Assembly: GCF_023705585.1 (NCBI RefSeq)
Contig: NZ_BOQE01000001.1
Span: 2,946,710 to 3,010,709, forward strand
Source of the DNA: Collibacillus ludicampi
GTDB taxonomy: Bacteria > Bacillota > Bacilli > Tumebacillales > BOQE01
DNA: 64,000 nt
Direction of reading: 5' to 3'
A program made the translations under genes and the position numbers. Numbering within the stretch: position 1 is the stretch's first letter; every line of letters begins with the position of its first letter. Of the stretch, positions 27,842-35,971 are shown piece after piece. The notes below the pieces were generated by a model, which did no database searches, was not told where the DNA came from, and saw only the letters and a program-made list of their open reading frames with translations.

Positions 27842-28573
27842 ATGAATTATCATGATGCACTGGCACAATTGGGAATTGGAAGTGCGCACCCGGGAGGATT
27901 TGCCGCTACCGTGGAACTGGTCGAAAAGATACCGCTCAATCGTAAAATGAAAGTTTTAGAAATCGGTTGCGGTTCGGGCCGAACCGCCTGTTATCTCGCT
28001 AAAGAACGGCAATGTGAAGTGATTGGCATCGACATTCGTCCCTTGATGATTGAAAAAGCGGAAAGACGTGCGGCAAAAGAAGGAGTGCAAGTGAAGTTTC
28101 TCTGTGCAGATGCGTGTCGTCTCCCTTTTTCCGATCAAACTTTCGACGTTGTTTTCGCGGAGTCGGTCACTGTCTTTCTTCCGATACGAGAGGCGCTGTC
28201 AGAATATTACCGCGTTTTGGCTCCTGGCGGTGTGCTCTATGATCGGGAAATGGTGGAGCTGAAACCGCATTCCCAGGACTTGCGAAAAAAAATCGCGCGG
28301 TTATACGGTGCGAAACTCGTGCCATCGTTTCATGGTTGGATCCGTGAATTGCAAAAGGCGGGATTCAAACAATGTGGGGTGCGCGATCCTTGCACCGTCG
28401 CGGCGGGACTGCATTCAATGGAAGACATGAATTATCCGGATTTTCATCAGGAAATATCGCCTGAAGTTTTTGCGAGCATGGACATTCAAAAGATCGTACA
28501 GGAAAACACGGAGATGATGACAATGTACGCCGAATACCTCGGTTATGGTGTCTTCCATGGAACGAAACAGTAG
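27842..28573 (+). CDS. Class I SAM-dependent methyltransferase
   Basis: 243-residue methyltransferase of the UbiE/small-molecule type. Motif I is VLEIGCGSGRTACYLAK (about residues 39-55), the acidic end of strand 2 is VIGIDI, motif II CADACRLPFSDQTFDVVFA and motif III RVLAPGGVL. The C-terminal half (WIRELQKAGFKQCGVRD) is like other Methyltransf_11 enzymes. Substrate unknown. ATG follows GGGAGGGG. It stands alone before the YuiB-like gene. Confidence 0.85.
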   Translation: MNYHDALAQLGIGSAHPGGFAATVELVEKIPLNRKMKVLEIGCGSGRTACYLAKERQCEVIGIDIRPLMIEKAERRAAKEGVQVKFLCADACRLPFSDQTFDVVFAESVTVFLPIREALSEYYRVLAPGGVLYDREMVELKPHSQDLRKKIARLYGAKLVPSFHGWIRELQKAGFKQCGVRDPCTVAAGLHSMEDMNYPDFHQEISPEVFASMDIQKIVQENTEMMTMYAEYLGYGVFHGTKQ

Positions 28574-28638
28574 GAATCCGGTAATATTACGGGGATATGG
28601 CACATACGGTAGGGAAGGAGAGGTGAGGTGACGGTCAT

Positions 28639-28905
28639 ATGATTTATCAACTCATCATAGCCGCATTGCTGTTTTTGATCGTTTCATTCGGTATCGGCTT
28701 TATTTTGAATCTGCTGGCGAAGACCTGGTGGGTCAGTCTTGGCGCTTACATGGTACTGGCAGGAATCGTGTTTTTCAAAACGACGAACGTCTCTTATCCG
28801 GTAGCGGAGATCTTATTGTACTATGTCACGCCAGGAATCGGTGCGATGGCTGCAGGATGGTCGTCATATGTCTTGAAACGAGTGGGTTACACGATGTTTC
28901 GATAA
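28639..28905 (+). CDS. YuiB-like small membrane protein
   Basis: 88 residues with three predicted membrane segments (LIIAALLFLIVSFGIGFIL, SLGAYMVLAGIVFF, ILLYYVTPGIGAMAAGW) and a short C-terminal VLKRVGYTMFR. The GIGFILN start and GYxMF end resemble Bacillus YuiB, a protein of unknown role encoded near an NDH-2 gene. The match is from memory of that family and moderately sure. ATG follows GGAGAGGTGAGG. Confidence 0.6.
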   Translation: MIYQLIIAALLFLIVSFGIGFILNLLAKTWWVSLGAYMVLAGIVFFKTTNVSYPVAEILLYYVTPGIGAMAAGWSSYVLKRVGYTMFR

Positions 28906-28907
28906 GA

Positions 28908-28947
28908 AGAGATTCCCTCCGGTCACTTTTGGGTTGAGGGAATCTCT
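28908..28947. terminator. Bidirectional terminator between convergent genes
   Basis: AGAGATTCCCTC / GAGGGAATCTCT with a 16-base loop between the YuiB-like gene and ppa. T runs are weak. Confidence 0.65.
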
Positions 28948-28955
28948 GACTCGGG

Positions 28956-29447
28956 TTATTTCGCAGCGCGTGCTCTCGCTTCCTCAAGAAGGCGAGAAGC
29001 GGTGTCAAGACCTTCCCAACCATCGATCGTAACTTTCTTTTTCTCCAGGTCTTTGTAAACGCTGAAGAAATGAGCGATTTCATCCAGAATATGCGGAGCA
29101 ACATCTTCCAAGGTATGGACGTGACGGAAACGCGGATCTTCGGTAGGAACACCGAGCAGTTTTTCATCTTTACCTTTATCGTCGGTCATGATCAATACTC
29201 CGATCACCCGCGTTTCAATGACACATCCCGGGAAGGTAGGAAAAGAGGTAAGAACGAGAATATCGAGAGGATCTCCATCTTCCGCTAATGTATTCTCAAT
29301 ATACCCGTATTCTGTCGGATAATGAAAAGGAGAGAATAACACCCGATCCAGTTTAAATTTGCCTGTTTCTTTATCAAACTCGTATTTGTTTTGGCTCCCT
29401 GTAGGAATTTCGATAAAAGCGTCGACTACCAACTTCTCTGCAGCCAT
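28956..29447 (-). CDS. ppa: Inorganic pyrophosphatase, family I
   Basis: Mg2+-dependent soluble pyrophosphatase that removes PPi made in biosynthesis. Family I signature DGDPLDILVL is at about residues 57-66, preceded by FIEIPTGSQNKYEFD and DRVLFSPFHYPTEYGYI. 163 residues. ATG at 29447 has AAGGAGG 11 bases upstream; the ATG at 29456 is too close. Many Bacilli use the family II enzyme instead, so family I here is a small lineage hint. Confidence 0.95.
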   Translation of the reverse strand: MAAEKLVVDAFIEIPTGSQNKYEFDKETGKFKLDRVLFSPFHYPTEYGYIENTLAEDGDPLDILVLTSFPTFPGCVIETRVIGVLIMTDDKGKDEKLLGVPTEDPRFRHVHTLEDVAPHILDEIAHFFSVYKDLEKKKVTIDGWEGLDTASRLLEEARARAAK

Positions 29448-29630
29448 GCGTCTCATTGCCTCCTTAAGCGATTAGATCGTACAAGCGTTATTATAGCAAG
29501 AAAGGAATCATGTGACAAACAAACCATTCATCGCAACTGTCCCTCAGACATATATATAAAGACACGTAGAAGGTTTCTAGTAAATATGCTATACTATTCA
29601 TATGTATAAATAGGTTTACGGGAGGTGTAT

Positions 29631-29661
29631 TCCTGTCTCACCCGTGTGTGAGGGTACAGGA
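29631..29661 (+). promoter_or_regulatory. Hairpin overlapping the ribosome binding site of the CNNM gene
   Basis: TCCTGT-CTCAC pairs with GTGAG-(GGT)-ACAGGA; the right arm contains most of the GGAG Shine-Dalgarno (29659-29662) for the TTG start at 29670. The structure could hide the ribosome site. It does not resemble the M-box or yybP-ykoY riboswitch. Confidence 0.45.
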
Positions 29662-29669
29662 GCCCAGAG

Positions 29670-31007
29670 TTGACAGACGACCCATTCAGTTTAGGGACAG
29701 GATTGTTTATCATCTTTCTTTTGATTTTCTTAAACGGTTTCTTTGTAGCAGCCGAATTTGCTATCGTTCGCGTACGACCGACTCGTATTGAACAATTGGT
29801 TCAAGAAGGGAACGCAAGAGCGCGATTGACGCAGCGAGTTATTGACGACTTGTATTCCTTTTTACCGGTTACCCAACTCGGTGTTACATTGGCTTCACTG
29901 GCATTAGGATGGGTTGGGGAACGAACGATGGCTTTACTTATGCATCGCATATTCGATCCTTTCCTAAATCTTCATGCTGCTACGATCAATGTTGTAGCAT
30001 CAGCCGCAGCATTCATCGCGATCACGTTTCTTCATATCGTACTTGGTGAGTTAGCTCCGAAGGCGTTCGCGATTCAAAAAGCGGAGCGGACGGCTCTCTT
30101 TTCTTCTTGGCCTTTGATCGTCTTCTCCAAGGTCATGTATCCGGCCATTTGGGTGCTTAATCTGGGAGCCAATCTGTTCCTTAAAGTGTTAGGGGTGAAA
30201 AATTCAACTCCTGAAGCGTTGGCACACAATGAAGACGAGTTGCGTATGGTCGTATCGCAGAGCCACCAGAACGGTATTATTGACGAAACCGAACGTACGC
30301 TTTTCGATAATATCTTTGATTTCACTACGCGAGTGGCAAGGGAAATCATGGTTCCGCGTACAGATATGGCATGTTTGTATGCGAATCGCTCCTTTCAGGA
30401 AAATCTCGAGAAAGCGGAACGAGAGAAACATACCCGTTACCCTCTGTGTATGGAAGACAAAGATCATATTATCGGGATCTTGCATATCAAGGATTTGTAT
30501 TCGGTTGCATTATCGGGTCGGACCGATATCGACCTTGTGAAATTGGCTCGCAAACCGGTGACCGTCCCGGAGGCAATGCCGATTAAGGATGTGCTGCATA
30601 TTCTTCAGAAGAGTCGCTCCGAAATCGCAATCGTGATCGACGAATACGGAGGTACAGCAGGGATCGTAACCACGGAAGATATACTTGAAGAACTTGTTGG
30701 TGAAATCCAGGACGAGTTCGACGAAGAACGGCCGTTCATCGAGAAAATTAATGAAGAAACTTTTTCTATAGATGCCCGTATGCTGATTGATGAGGTGAAC
30801 GATTATTTCAATCTCGATATCCGTACGGAGGAATTGGATACGATTGGAGGATGGGTGTTCACTCAATTTCAGAATCCGCCCAAAGTTGGCGCGTATGTTC
30901 AGGTGGGAACCTATAGCTTCCAAGTTGCTGAAATGGACAGTTTACGGATTACCCGCTTACACGTTACTAAAATTTCCGATGTAGAAGCGGAAACCGTGAC
31001 CGCCTAG
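29670..31007 (+). CDS. CNNM/CorC-type transporter (hemolysin family protein)
   Basis: Membrane protein with an N-terminal DUF21/CNNM transmembrane domain (FLNGFFVAAEFAIVRVRPTR; three to four helices), two CBS domains (REIMVPRTDMACL; VPEAMPIKDVLHILQKSRSE with DEYGGTAGIVTTEDILEE) and a C-terminal CorC_HlyC domain (DTIGGWVFTQFQ). Relatives such as MpfA/YhdP and PaeA export Mg2+ or other divalent ions, with nucleotide sensing by CBS; the ion here is inferred. Start is TTG at 29670 with GGAG at 29659. 445 residues. Close to corA, it suggests a small ion-homeostasis group. Confidence 0.88.
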   Translation: MTDDPFSLGTGLFIIFLLIFLNGFFVAAEFAIVRVRPTRIEQLVQEGNARARLTQRVIDDLYSFLPVTQLGVTLASLALGWVGERTMALLMHRIFDPFLNLHAATINVVASAAAFIAITFLHIVLGELAPKAFAIQKAERTALFSSWPLIVFSKVMYPAIWVLNLGANLFLKVLGVKNSTPEALAHNEDELRMVVSQSHQNGIIDETERTLFDNIFDFTTRVAREIMVPRTDMACLYANRSFQENLEKAEREKHTRYPLCMEDKDHIIGILHIKDLYSVALSGRTDIDLVKLARKPVTVPEAMPIKDVLHILQKSRSEIAIVIDEYGGTAGIVTTEDILEELVGEIQDEFDEERPFIEKINEETFSIDARMLIDEVNDYFNLDIRTEELDTIGGWVFTQFQNPPKVGAYVQVGTYSFQVAEMDSLRITRLHVTKISDVEAETVTA

Positions 31008-31029
31008 CACTCTGAGTACTGAATGACGA

Positions 31030-31068
31030 AGGCTCGCTTCTCCTCGAGAGGCGAGCCTCTATCTATTC
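31030..31068 (+). terminator. Probable terminator after the CNNM gene
   Basis: AGGCTCGC / GCGAGCCT hairpin followed by CTATCTATTC, with a weak T run. Confidence 0.55.
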
Positions 31069-31098
31069 CGAGACAAGAATTTTCGCTCCGAATGCAGA

Positions 31099-31128
31099 TT
31101 GACTGGGACACATGGTGAGGCATATAAT
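31099..31128 (+). promoter_or_regulatory. Probable sigma-A promoter of corA
   Basis: TTGACT (31099-31104), 18-base spacer, TATAAT (31123-31128). The leader of about 70 bases contains CCCCG..CGGGG but no recognisable M-box. Confidence 0.6.
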
Positions 31129-31206
31129 CCTGATAGACCCCGTATGCCGGGGGACGGCTAAATTGAATGAGCAATCAATGATTGGATCGGTAGTGAGGGA
31201 CGATCA

Positions 31207-32178
31207 ATGATAAAAACGTATATGTACAATGATGCCGATCAGAAGATGTATCATGACGTCGATTTGACCCGAAAATCCGAACTCCTGGAGAACGAGAAGA
31301 ATTTGCTGTGGATCGACCTCTACAACTGTACATTGGACGAGTTGAAATATATCGGTGCAGTCTTTAATTTCCACCCTTTGGCTATTGAGGATTGTTTGCA
31401 GGATTCCCCCCGCTCTAAAGTGGATAAGTATGATGGCTATTATTTTTTTGTGTTTCACGCGCTGCGTTATGACGAAGAGAGTGAAAGAGAAATCGCGACG
31501 GAAGAACTCAATGTATTTCTCGGGAAAAATTACATCGTAACCGTACACAAACATGCGTTGCAGTCGATCGGTCGTGTTGCCGCTTGTTCGTTACGGGACA
31601 GTTACTATATGAACAAGGGTCCGGATTTTCTTCTTTATTCACTCGTCGATGGGATTACTGATGAGTATTTTCCGATTATGGATCGATTGGGCACTCGGAT
31701 TGATGAACTAGAAGAAGAAATGTACGAGCACCCCGCCCAGGAGATCACAGAAGAATTTCTCGCTTTAAAACGGACGATCGTCTTTATTCGGCGGGTCATC
31801 CAGCCGCAAAAACGGATTTTCGCCAATGTGAACGGTAGATATTCTTTTGAGATCAATGAGAAAAATATTCCTTACTACAGTGACTTGGTGGATCACTTGG
31901 AACGTATTTCGGATACACTCGAAGTCTACCGCGACTTGGTTTCCAGCGCTCTTGAAACGTACTATTCGTTGGTGAGTGCACGGACAAACGATACGATGCG
32001 CGTTTTGACGATCATTTCTACAATCATGATGCCTTTGACGTTCGTTACTGGATTTTTCGGTATGAATGTTCCGTTGCCATTTCAAAACAATTATGCAACC
32101 ACCGTGGCTGTGACGATCGGCTTATTTATCATGACGTGGTGGATGCTGAAATTATTTAAAAATAAAAAATGGATATGA
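31207..32178 (+). CDS. corA: CorA-type magnesium/cobalt transporter
   Basis: Pentameric Mg2+ (also Co2+) channel. The large N-terminal cytoplasmic domain is followed by two C-terminal membrane helices with the selectivity motif GMN in TGFFGMNVPLPFQ (about residue 287) and the charged end LKLFKNKKWI. 323 residues, usual for the family. ATG at 31207. It precedes a ferredoxin and a Ca2+/H+ antiporter gene. CorA can also import cobalt, relevant to the cobalamin genes 2 kb away, but that link is inference. Confidence 0.93.
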   Translation: MIKTYMYNDADQKMYHDVDLTRKSELLENEKNLLWIDLYNCTLDELKYIGAVFNFHPLAIEDCLQDSPRSKVDKYDGYYFFVFHALRYDEESEREIATEELNVFLGKNYIVTVHKHALQSIGRVAACSLRDSYYMNKGPDFLLYSLVDGITDEYFPIMDRLGTRIDELEEEMYEHPAQEITEEFLALKRTIVFIRRVIQPQKRIFANVNGRYSFEINEKNIPYYSDLVDHLERISDTLEVYRDLVSSALETYYSLVSARTNDTMRVLTIISTIMMPLTFVTGFFGMNVPLPFQNNYATTVAVTIGLFIMTWWMLKLFKNKKWI

Positions 32179-32190
32179 TGAGACTTGATA

Positions 32191-32246
32191 AGGCTTCCTT
32201 GTTTACGCTCTTGTTTTGCGGGTGTGCTTCGATGGAGGCCTTTTTT
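32191..32246 (+). terminator. Terminator after corA
   Basis: AGGCTTCC pairs with GGAGGCCT across a loop of about 35 bases and is followed by six T. Confidence 0.5.
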
Positions 32247-32342
32247 GTATTCGGGAAAAGTTCGTTTTCATTGGAAAAGGGGAGTATGAAGTGGAGATTC
32301 GAATAGGATATAAAGGTACGATAAAAGAAAGGAAGATATCGA

Positions 32343-32687
32343 TTGAAGTCGAACATTCACTTTGAACCACATGGGAAAACGATCGAAGTCAAAAATGGCA
32401 CCTCATTTTTGGCGGCTGCCTTACTCGCTGAAATTTCCATTCCTCATAAATGCGGGGGCAAAGGGACATGTGGTACTTGTAAAGTAAGGATTCAAAGTGA
32501 ATCCCCGCTTGCTCCTGCGGGAAGGGCGGAAAAATGGAGACTTTCAACAAATATGCTAAAAGAAGGGTATCGCTTATCGTGTCAATGTAAAGTAACAGGA
32601 AACGCGATCGTAGAGGTGCCTGAAGACCCCCTCATGCGAGTCATCCGTTTACAGTTAGAAGCGAAAAGAAAAGAGAAAAGATCGTAG
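32343..32687 (+). CDS. [2Fe-2S] ferredoxin
   Basis: 114-residue plant-type ferredoxin domain. The cluster cysteines appear as CGGKGTCGTC (C-x5-C-x2-C) at about residues 37-46 and the fourth in YRLSCQCKV. A short basic tail (QLEAKRKEKRS) follows. Soluble electron carrier; its partners are not evident from the neighbours. The start is TTG at 32343 after AAAGGAAG. Confidence 0.9.
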   Translation: MKSNIHFEPHGKTIEVKNGTSFLAAALLAEISIPHKCGGKGTCGTCKVRIQSESPLAPAGRAEKWRLSTNMLKEGYRLSCQCKVTGNAIVEVPEDPLMRVIRLQLEAKRKEKRS

Positions 32688-32776
32688 ATCTCGTTATGGT
32701 TATGTGGGTTCACCTACATACTTCTCAGGGTTATGAGATACAGTAGTTACTACAGGCAAGAAAGGAGGATCTTTAC

Positions 32777-33820
32777 ATGCATCGGTTCATGTTGATTTTG
32801 TTAGCATTGGCTTTGCCCTTAACGATAGCCGGAAGTGTGTTTCACTGGAATGAGATCCTGCTTTTTGCACTGGCATGTCTGACGATTATCCCACTTGCGG
32901 GGATTATGGGGAGAGCCACGGAAAGCATCGCGATCCACAGCGGACCCCGGGTTGGAGGATTGTTGAATGCGACATTCGGAAACGCCGTCGAATTGATTAT
33001 CGGGATTCTCGCTTTAAAGAAAGGGTTGCATGAAGTGGTTCAAGCTTCCATAACCGGTTCCATTATCGGCAACCTTCTGCTTGTTCTGGGTTTAAGCTTT
33101 CTCGTGGGAGGGATCCGCCACCCTGTGCAACAGTTTAGCAGAATGATCGCGAGCACGAACGCTTCGATGATGATGCTTGGCGTGGTGATCGCTCTTGTAA
33201 TCCCGGCGATTTTTACGTTAAATAAACCAGGTATTGCCGGACCATTATCGGTAGGTGTGGCGTCAATCACACTGCTTTTGTATATCCTTGGCCTTTATTT
33301 CTCTCTTTTTACTCATCGGAAAATTTTTTCCTATACAGAAAGTATGGAAGAGGAAGAGGCTGAATGGACATTGGGTAAGGCGATCGGGATACTGGCAGTC
33401 TCTTCGCTCATTGTCGGTTACGTTTCTGAAATTCTGGTACGGACAATCGAAACTGTATCGGTGACACTCGGTTGGTCAGAAATCTTTATCGGGGTCATCA
33501 TCGTTGCGATTATCGGGAATGCGGCGGAACACAGTTCTGCGATCTTGATGGCGTGGAACAACAGGATGGATCTGTCATTGGAAATTGCTTTAGGGAGTTC
33601 TTTGCAGATTGCCATGTTTGTAGCGCCGGTCTTGGTGTTTGCGGGACTGGCGATGGGGCATCCGTTACAATTGATCTTCTCATGGCCGGAATTAGCCGCG
33701 ATGACGTTAGCAGTGATTTTGGTCACTCTTTTGGCCGGCGATGGCGAATCCAACTGGTTAGAGGGAGCGATGGCCCTAGGAGCGTATTTGATCTTGGGGA
33801 TCGGATTTTATTTTTTGTGA
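32777..33820 (+). CDS. cax: Calcium/proton exchanger
   Basis: CaCA-superfamily Ca2+/H+ antiporter, 347 residues with about 11 membrane segments. The two alpha repeats are GGLLNATFGNAVELIIG and VAIIGNAAEHSSAILMAW, holding the ion-binding acidic residues. GRATESIAIHSGPR near residue 53 is typical of Cax/ChaA. ATG follows AAAGGAGG. The gene lies directly upstream of the cobalamin riboswitch and is not part of that operon. Confidence 0.93.
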   Translation: MHRFMLILLALALPLTIAGSVFHWNEILLFALACLTIIPLAGIMGRATESIAIHSGPRVGGLLNATFGNAVELIIGILALKKGLHEVVQASITGSIIGNLLLVLGLSFLVGGIRHPVQQFSRMIASTNASMMMLGVVIALVIPAIFTLNKPGIAGPLSVGVASITLLLYILGLYFSLFTHRKIFSYTESMEEEEAEWTLGKAIGILAVSSLIVGYVSEILVRTIETVSVTLGWSEIFIGVIIVAIIGNAAEHSSAILMAWNNRMDLSLEIALGSSLQIAMFVAPVLVFAGLAMGHPLQLIFSWPELAAMTLAVILVTLLAGDGESNWLEGAMALGAYLILGIGFYFL

Positions 33821-33914
33821 ATGGTTGTCAAAGACAATATGCAGTTTCTTTGTAAAAGTCAAGACTAGACAAAGTTTCCTTTAACCCTGTATGCTGAAAT
33901 TACAATTGCATAGT

Positions 33915-34085
33915 GAACAACAGCAAGGTGCCCTAGCTTGCTAGGGGTAACAGGGAATCGGGTGAAAATCCCGAGCGGTCCCGCCACTGTAACCGGGGAA
34001 TTTTCTTTCGAGGATGCCACTCGTCACACGGGGAAGGTGAAAGAGAGTGATGATCCGGAAGCCAGGAGACCTACCTTGTTGTGTA
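33915..34085 (+). ncRNA. Adenosylcobalamin riboswitch
   Basis: The conserved parts occur in order: AACAGCAAGGTG closing strand, GGGAATCGGGTGAAAATCCC, GCGGTCCCGCCACTGTAA and the B12 box AGCCAGGAGACCTACCTT (34060-34077). The closing stem P1 pairs AACAGCAAGGT with ACCTTGTTGT. Downstream, GTGTACACATGA (about 34081-34092) can pair with TCATGTACAC (about 34169-34179), which overlaps the terminator's left arm and so forms an antiterminator competing with both P1 and the terminator. This implies termination when the coenzyme binds. It controls the cbi/cob operon. Confidence 0.95.
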
Positions 34086-34177
34086 CACATGAAACCCTCG
34101 AGGATAGGGAATTGTGTAGAATTGATCTTGACAATGGGAAGGAGATCCTGACTCCTTACTGTCATGTATCATGTACA

Positions 34178-34220
34178 CAAAACCTCCTGTATCGTTGAAG
34201 CATGGAGGTTTTCTTCGTTT
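34178..34220 (+). terminator. Riboswitch expression-platform terminator
   Basis: AAAACCTCC / GGAGGTTTT with a 15-base loop, followed by CTTCGTTT. Its left arm overlaps the proposed antiterminator. Confidence 0.8.
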
Positions 34221-34242
34221 CGCATGAAACGTCGTACTGACC

Positions 34243-34278
34243 TCTGCCACTCTGTCCGTCGCGGGCAGGGTTTTTTTA
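34243..34278 (+). terminator. Second terminator between riboswitch and first cob gene
   Basis: CTCTGCC / GGCAGGG (one wobble pair) followed by seven T. It has no obvious antiterminator of its own. Confidence 0.6.
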
Positions 34279-34279
34279 T

Positions 34280-34320
34280 TCCGCAGGTGCGGACCATCAG
34301 AGGATGTAAAGTTTCTTGGG
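34280..34320 (+). repeat. Dispersed repeat, linker module copy 3
   Basis: Mini hairpin CCGCAGGTGCGG then ACCATCAGAGGATG and TAAAGTTTCTTGGGG, matching the module at 3366 and 7298. It ends 14 bases before the cbiH60 start codon and contributes sequence next to its Shine-Dalgarno. Confidence 0.75.
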
Positions 34321-34333
34321 GCAGGTGAGAATC

Positions 34334-35953
34334 ATGAAACGAGGGAAATTACTGATCGTGGGTTTCGGCCCCGGTGATTTTGCCCATATCACGGAGCGTG
34401 CGCGTGAAGCGATTCAAGAAAGTGATGTAATTATAGGCTACAATACCTATGTCGATCTGATTCGCGGTCTTTTGACCGATCAGGAAATCGTACGTACGGG
34501 AATGACAGAAGAAGTCAGCCGTGCTCAGGAAGCGGTTCGCCAAGCGGAAATGGGGAAAACGGTAGCCGTGATTTCGAGCGGGGATGCCGGAGTATACGGC
34601 ATGGCGGGCCTGATCTATGAAGTGTTAATCGAAAAGGGATGGAAGGAAGAAGAGGGCGTATCCGTTGAAGTGATTCCGGGCATTTCCGCCATCAACTCTT
34701 GTGCGAGCTTACTGGGTGCACCAGTCATGCATGACGCATGTACGATCTCATTGAGCGATCACCTTACGCCTTGGGAGTTAATCGCACACAGGATTGAAGC
34801 GGCAGCAAGCGCCGATTTTGTGATCGCTCTCTATAATCCCAGAAGTGGGCGTAGAACGAGACAAATCGTGGAAGCTCAAAGAATTTTGCTCAAATATCGT
34901 TCCAAAGATACGCCGGTTGGGATCGTAAAGAGTGCATACCGTGAACGGCAAAAGGTAGTCATCACGACGCTGGATCGCATGCTGGAACATGAGATCGGCA
35001 TGTTAACCACCGTGATCATCGGTAATTCTTCGACGTTTATCTATGACGGGAAGATGATTACACCAAGAGGATATCAAAGGAAATATACGTTGGGGGAAAG
35101 CCACCAGCGGCTGAAACCGGGTGACCGTTTACGTCCGGAGAATGAACCGTGGGCCTTACATGACGAGACAAACGACAAAACAAATGATATCCCGGCTACG
35201 AATCAAGTATCTGCTCCGCCCAGTCCGTTGGAACTGGCAGAAGAGGCACTGCTCTTACTCGGGAAGGCGTCCCAATCACCTGAAGCGGTTTCACAATCAT
35301 TTCCAAAAGCTGTTTTCGAAGTGGCGCTCTCACCGGGTGTCGCCAATAAAAAATTCACTTCTGCACAAATGCGTTACCTTGCAGACATTGTGGAAGATGA
35401 CGGGGAATTGGAATACACGCCCAATCATTACATCATTCTGCGCAAACCGACCACAGACCCTTCACAGATGATTGAAAGGTTGCGTGCCAACGGGTTCTTG
35501 CTGAATCCTGTCGGTGCCGTTGTCAATGTCAAGGCTTGTGATTTTTGTGATGGTGAGAAAACGGAAGCGCTTCCCTATGCGGAAACGCTTGCGAAAAAGT
35601 TGTCCGGTCTTGCCGTTCCCAAAGAATTGCACATTGCAATCAATGGATGTGGTATGGCTTGTTATGGTGCAGCGCTTGAAGATATTGGGATTATCTATCG
35701 CCGCGGAAAATTTGACCTCATGCTTGGAGGAAAACGAACCGGGCGGAATGCGCATGCGGCCGAGATGGCAGCAGAAGGGATCGAACCGGAACGGATCATC
35801 GAGACAATCGAAGCGATCGTGGCTGCATACAAAGAAAAGGCGTTTCCGAATGAAGCGTTTCACAAATTTTTTAAAAGGATCGGGAATATCGAAGGATTTG
35901 TATATAAAGAAGAGCAAAAAGCGTTTGCTATCGACTCGGTCTGTGGGGATTAG
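34334..35953 (+). CDS. cbiH: Precorrin-3B C17-methyltransferase fused to a ferredoxin/Fe-S domain (CbiH60 type)
   Basis: Ring-contraction enzyme of anaerobic cobalamin synthesis. Residues 1 to about 240 are the tetrapyrrole methylase (GKLLIVGFGPGDFAHIT, SSGDAGVYGMAGL, IPGISAINSCASLLGAP, ALYNPRSG). A Pro/Gln-rich linker leads to a domain like half of nitrite/sulfite reductase, with CDFCDGEK (about residue 400) and NGCGMACYG (about 436) giving the C-x2-C...C-x3-C pattern for a 4Fe-4S cluster. This fusion is known as CbiH60 from Bacillus megaterium. 539 residues. ATG at 34334 follows GGCAGGTGAG; the frame is open to 34316. First gene of the operon. Confidence 0.93.
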   Translation: MKRGKLLIVGFGPGDFAHITERAREAIQESDVIIGYNTYVDLIRGLLTDQEIVRTGMTEEVSRAQEAVRQAEMGKTVAVISSGDAGVYGMAGLIYEVLIEKGWKEEEGVSVEVIPGISAINSCASLLGAPVMHDACTISLSDHLTPWELIAHRIEAAASADFVIALYNPRSGRRTRQIVEAQRILLKYRSKDTPVGIVKSAYRERQKVVITTLDRMLEHEIGMLTTVIIGNSSTFIYDGKMITPRGYQRKYTLGESHQRLKPGDRLRPENEPWALHDETNDKTNDIPATNQVSAPPSPLELAEEALLLLGKASQSPEAVSQSFPKAVFEVALSPGVANKKFTSAQMRYLADIVEDDGELEYTPNHYIILRKPTTDPSQMIERLRANGFLLNPVGAVVNVKACDFCDGEKTEALPYAETLAKKLSGLAVPKELHIAINGCGMACYGAALEDIGIIYRRGKFDLMLGGKRTGRNAHAAEMAAEGIEPERIIETIEAIVAAYKEKAFPNEAFHKFFKRIGNIEGFVYKEEQKAFAIDSVCGD

Positions 35954-35971
35954 CGTGAAGGGGGGATGCAG

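Noticed and set aside
31030-31206. M-box or other Mg2+ riboswitch upstream of corA or the CNNM gene
   Set aside because: The leaders are too short (about 70 and 60 bases) and lack the conserved M-box sequence blocks.
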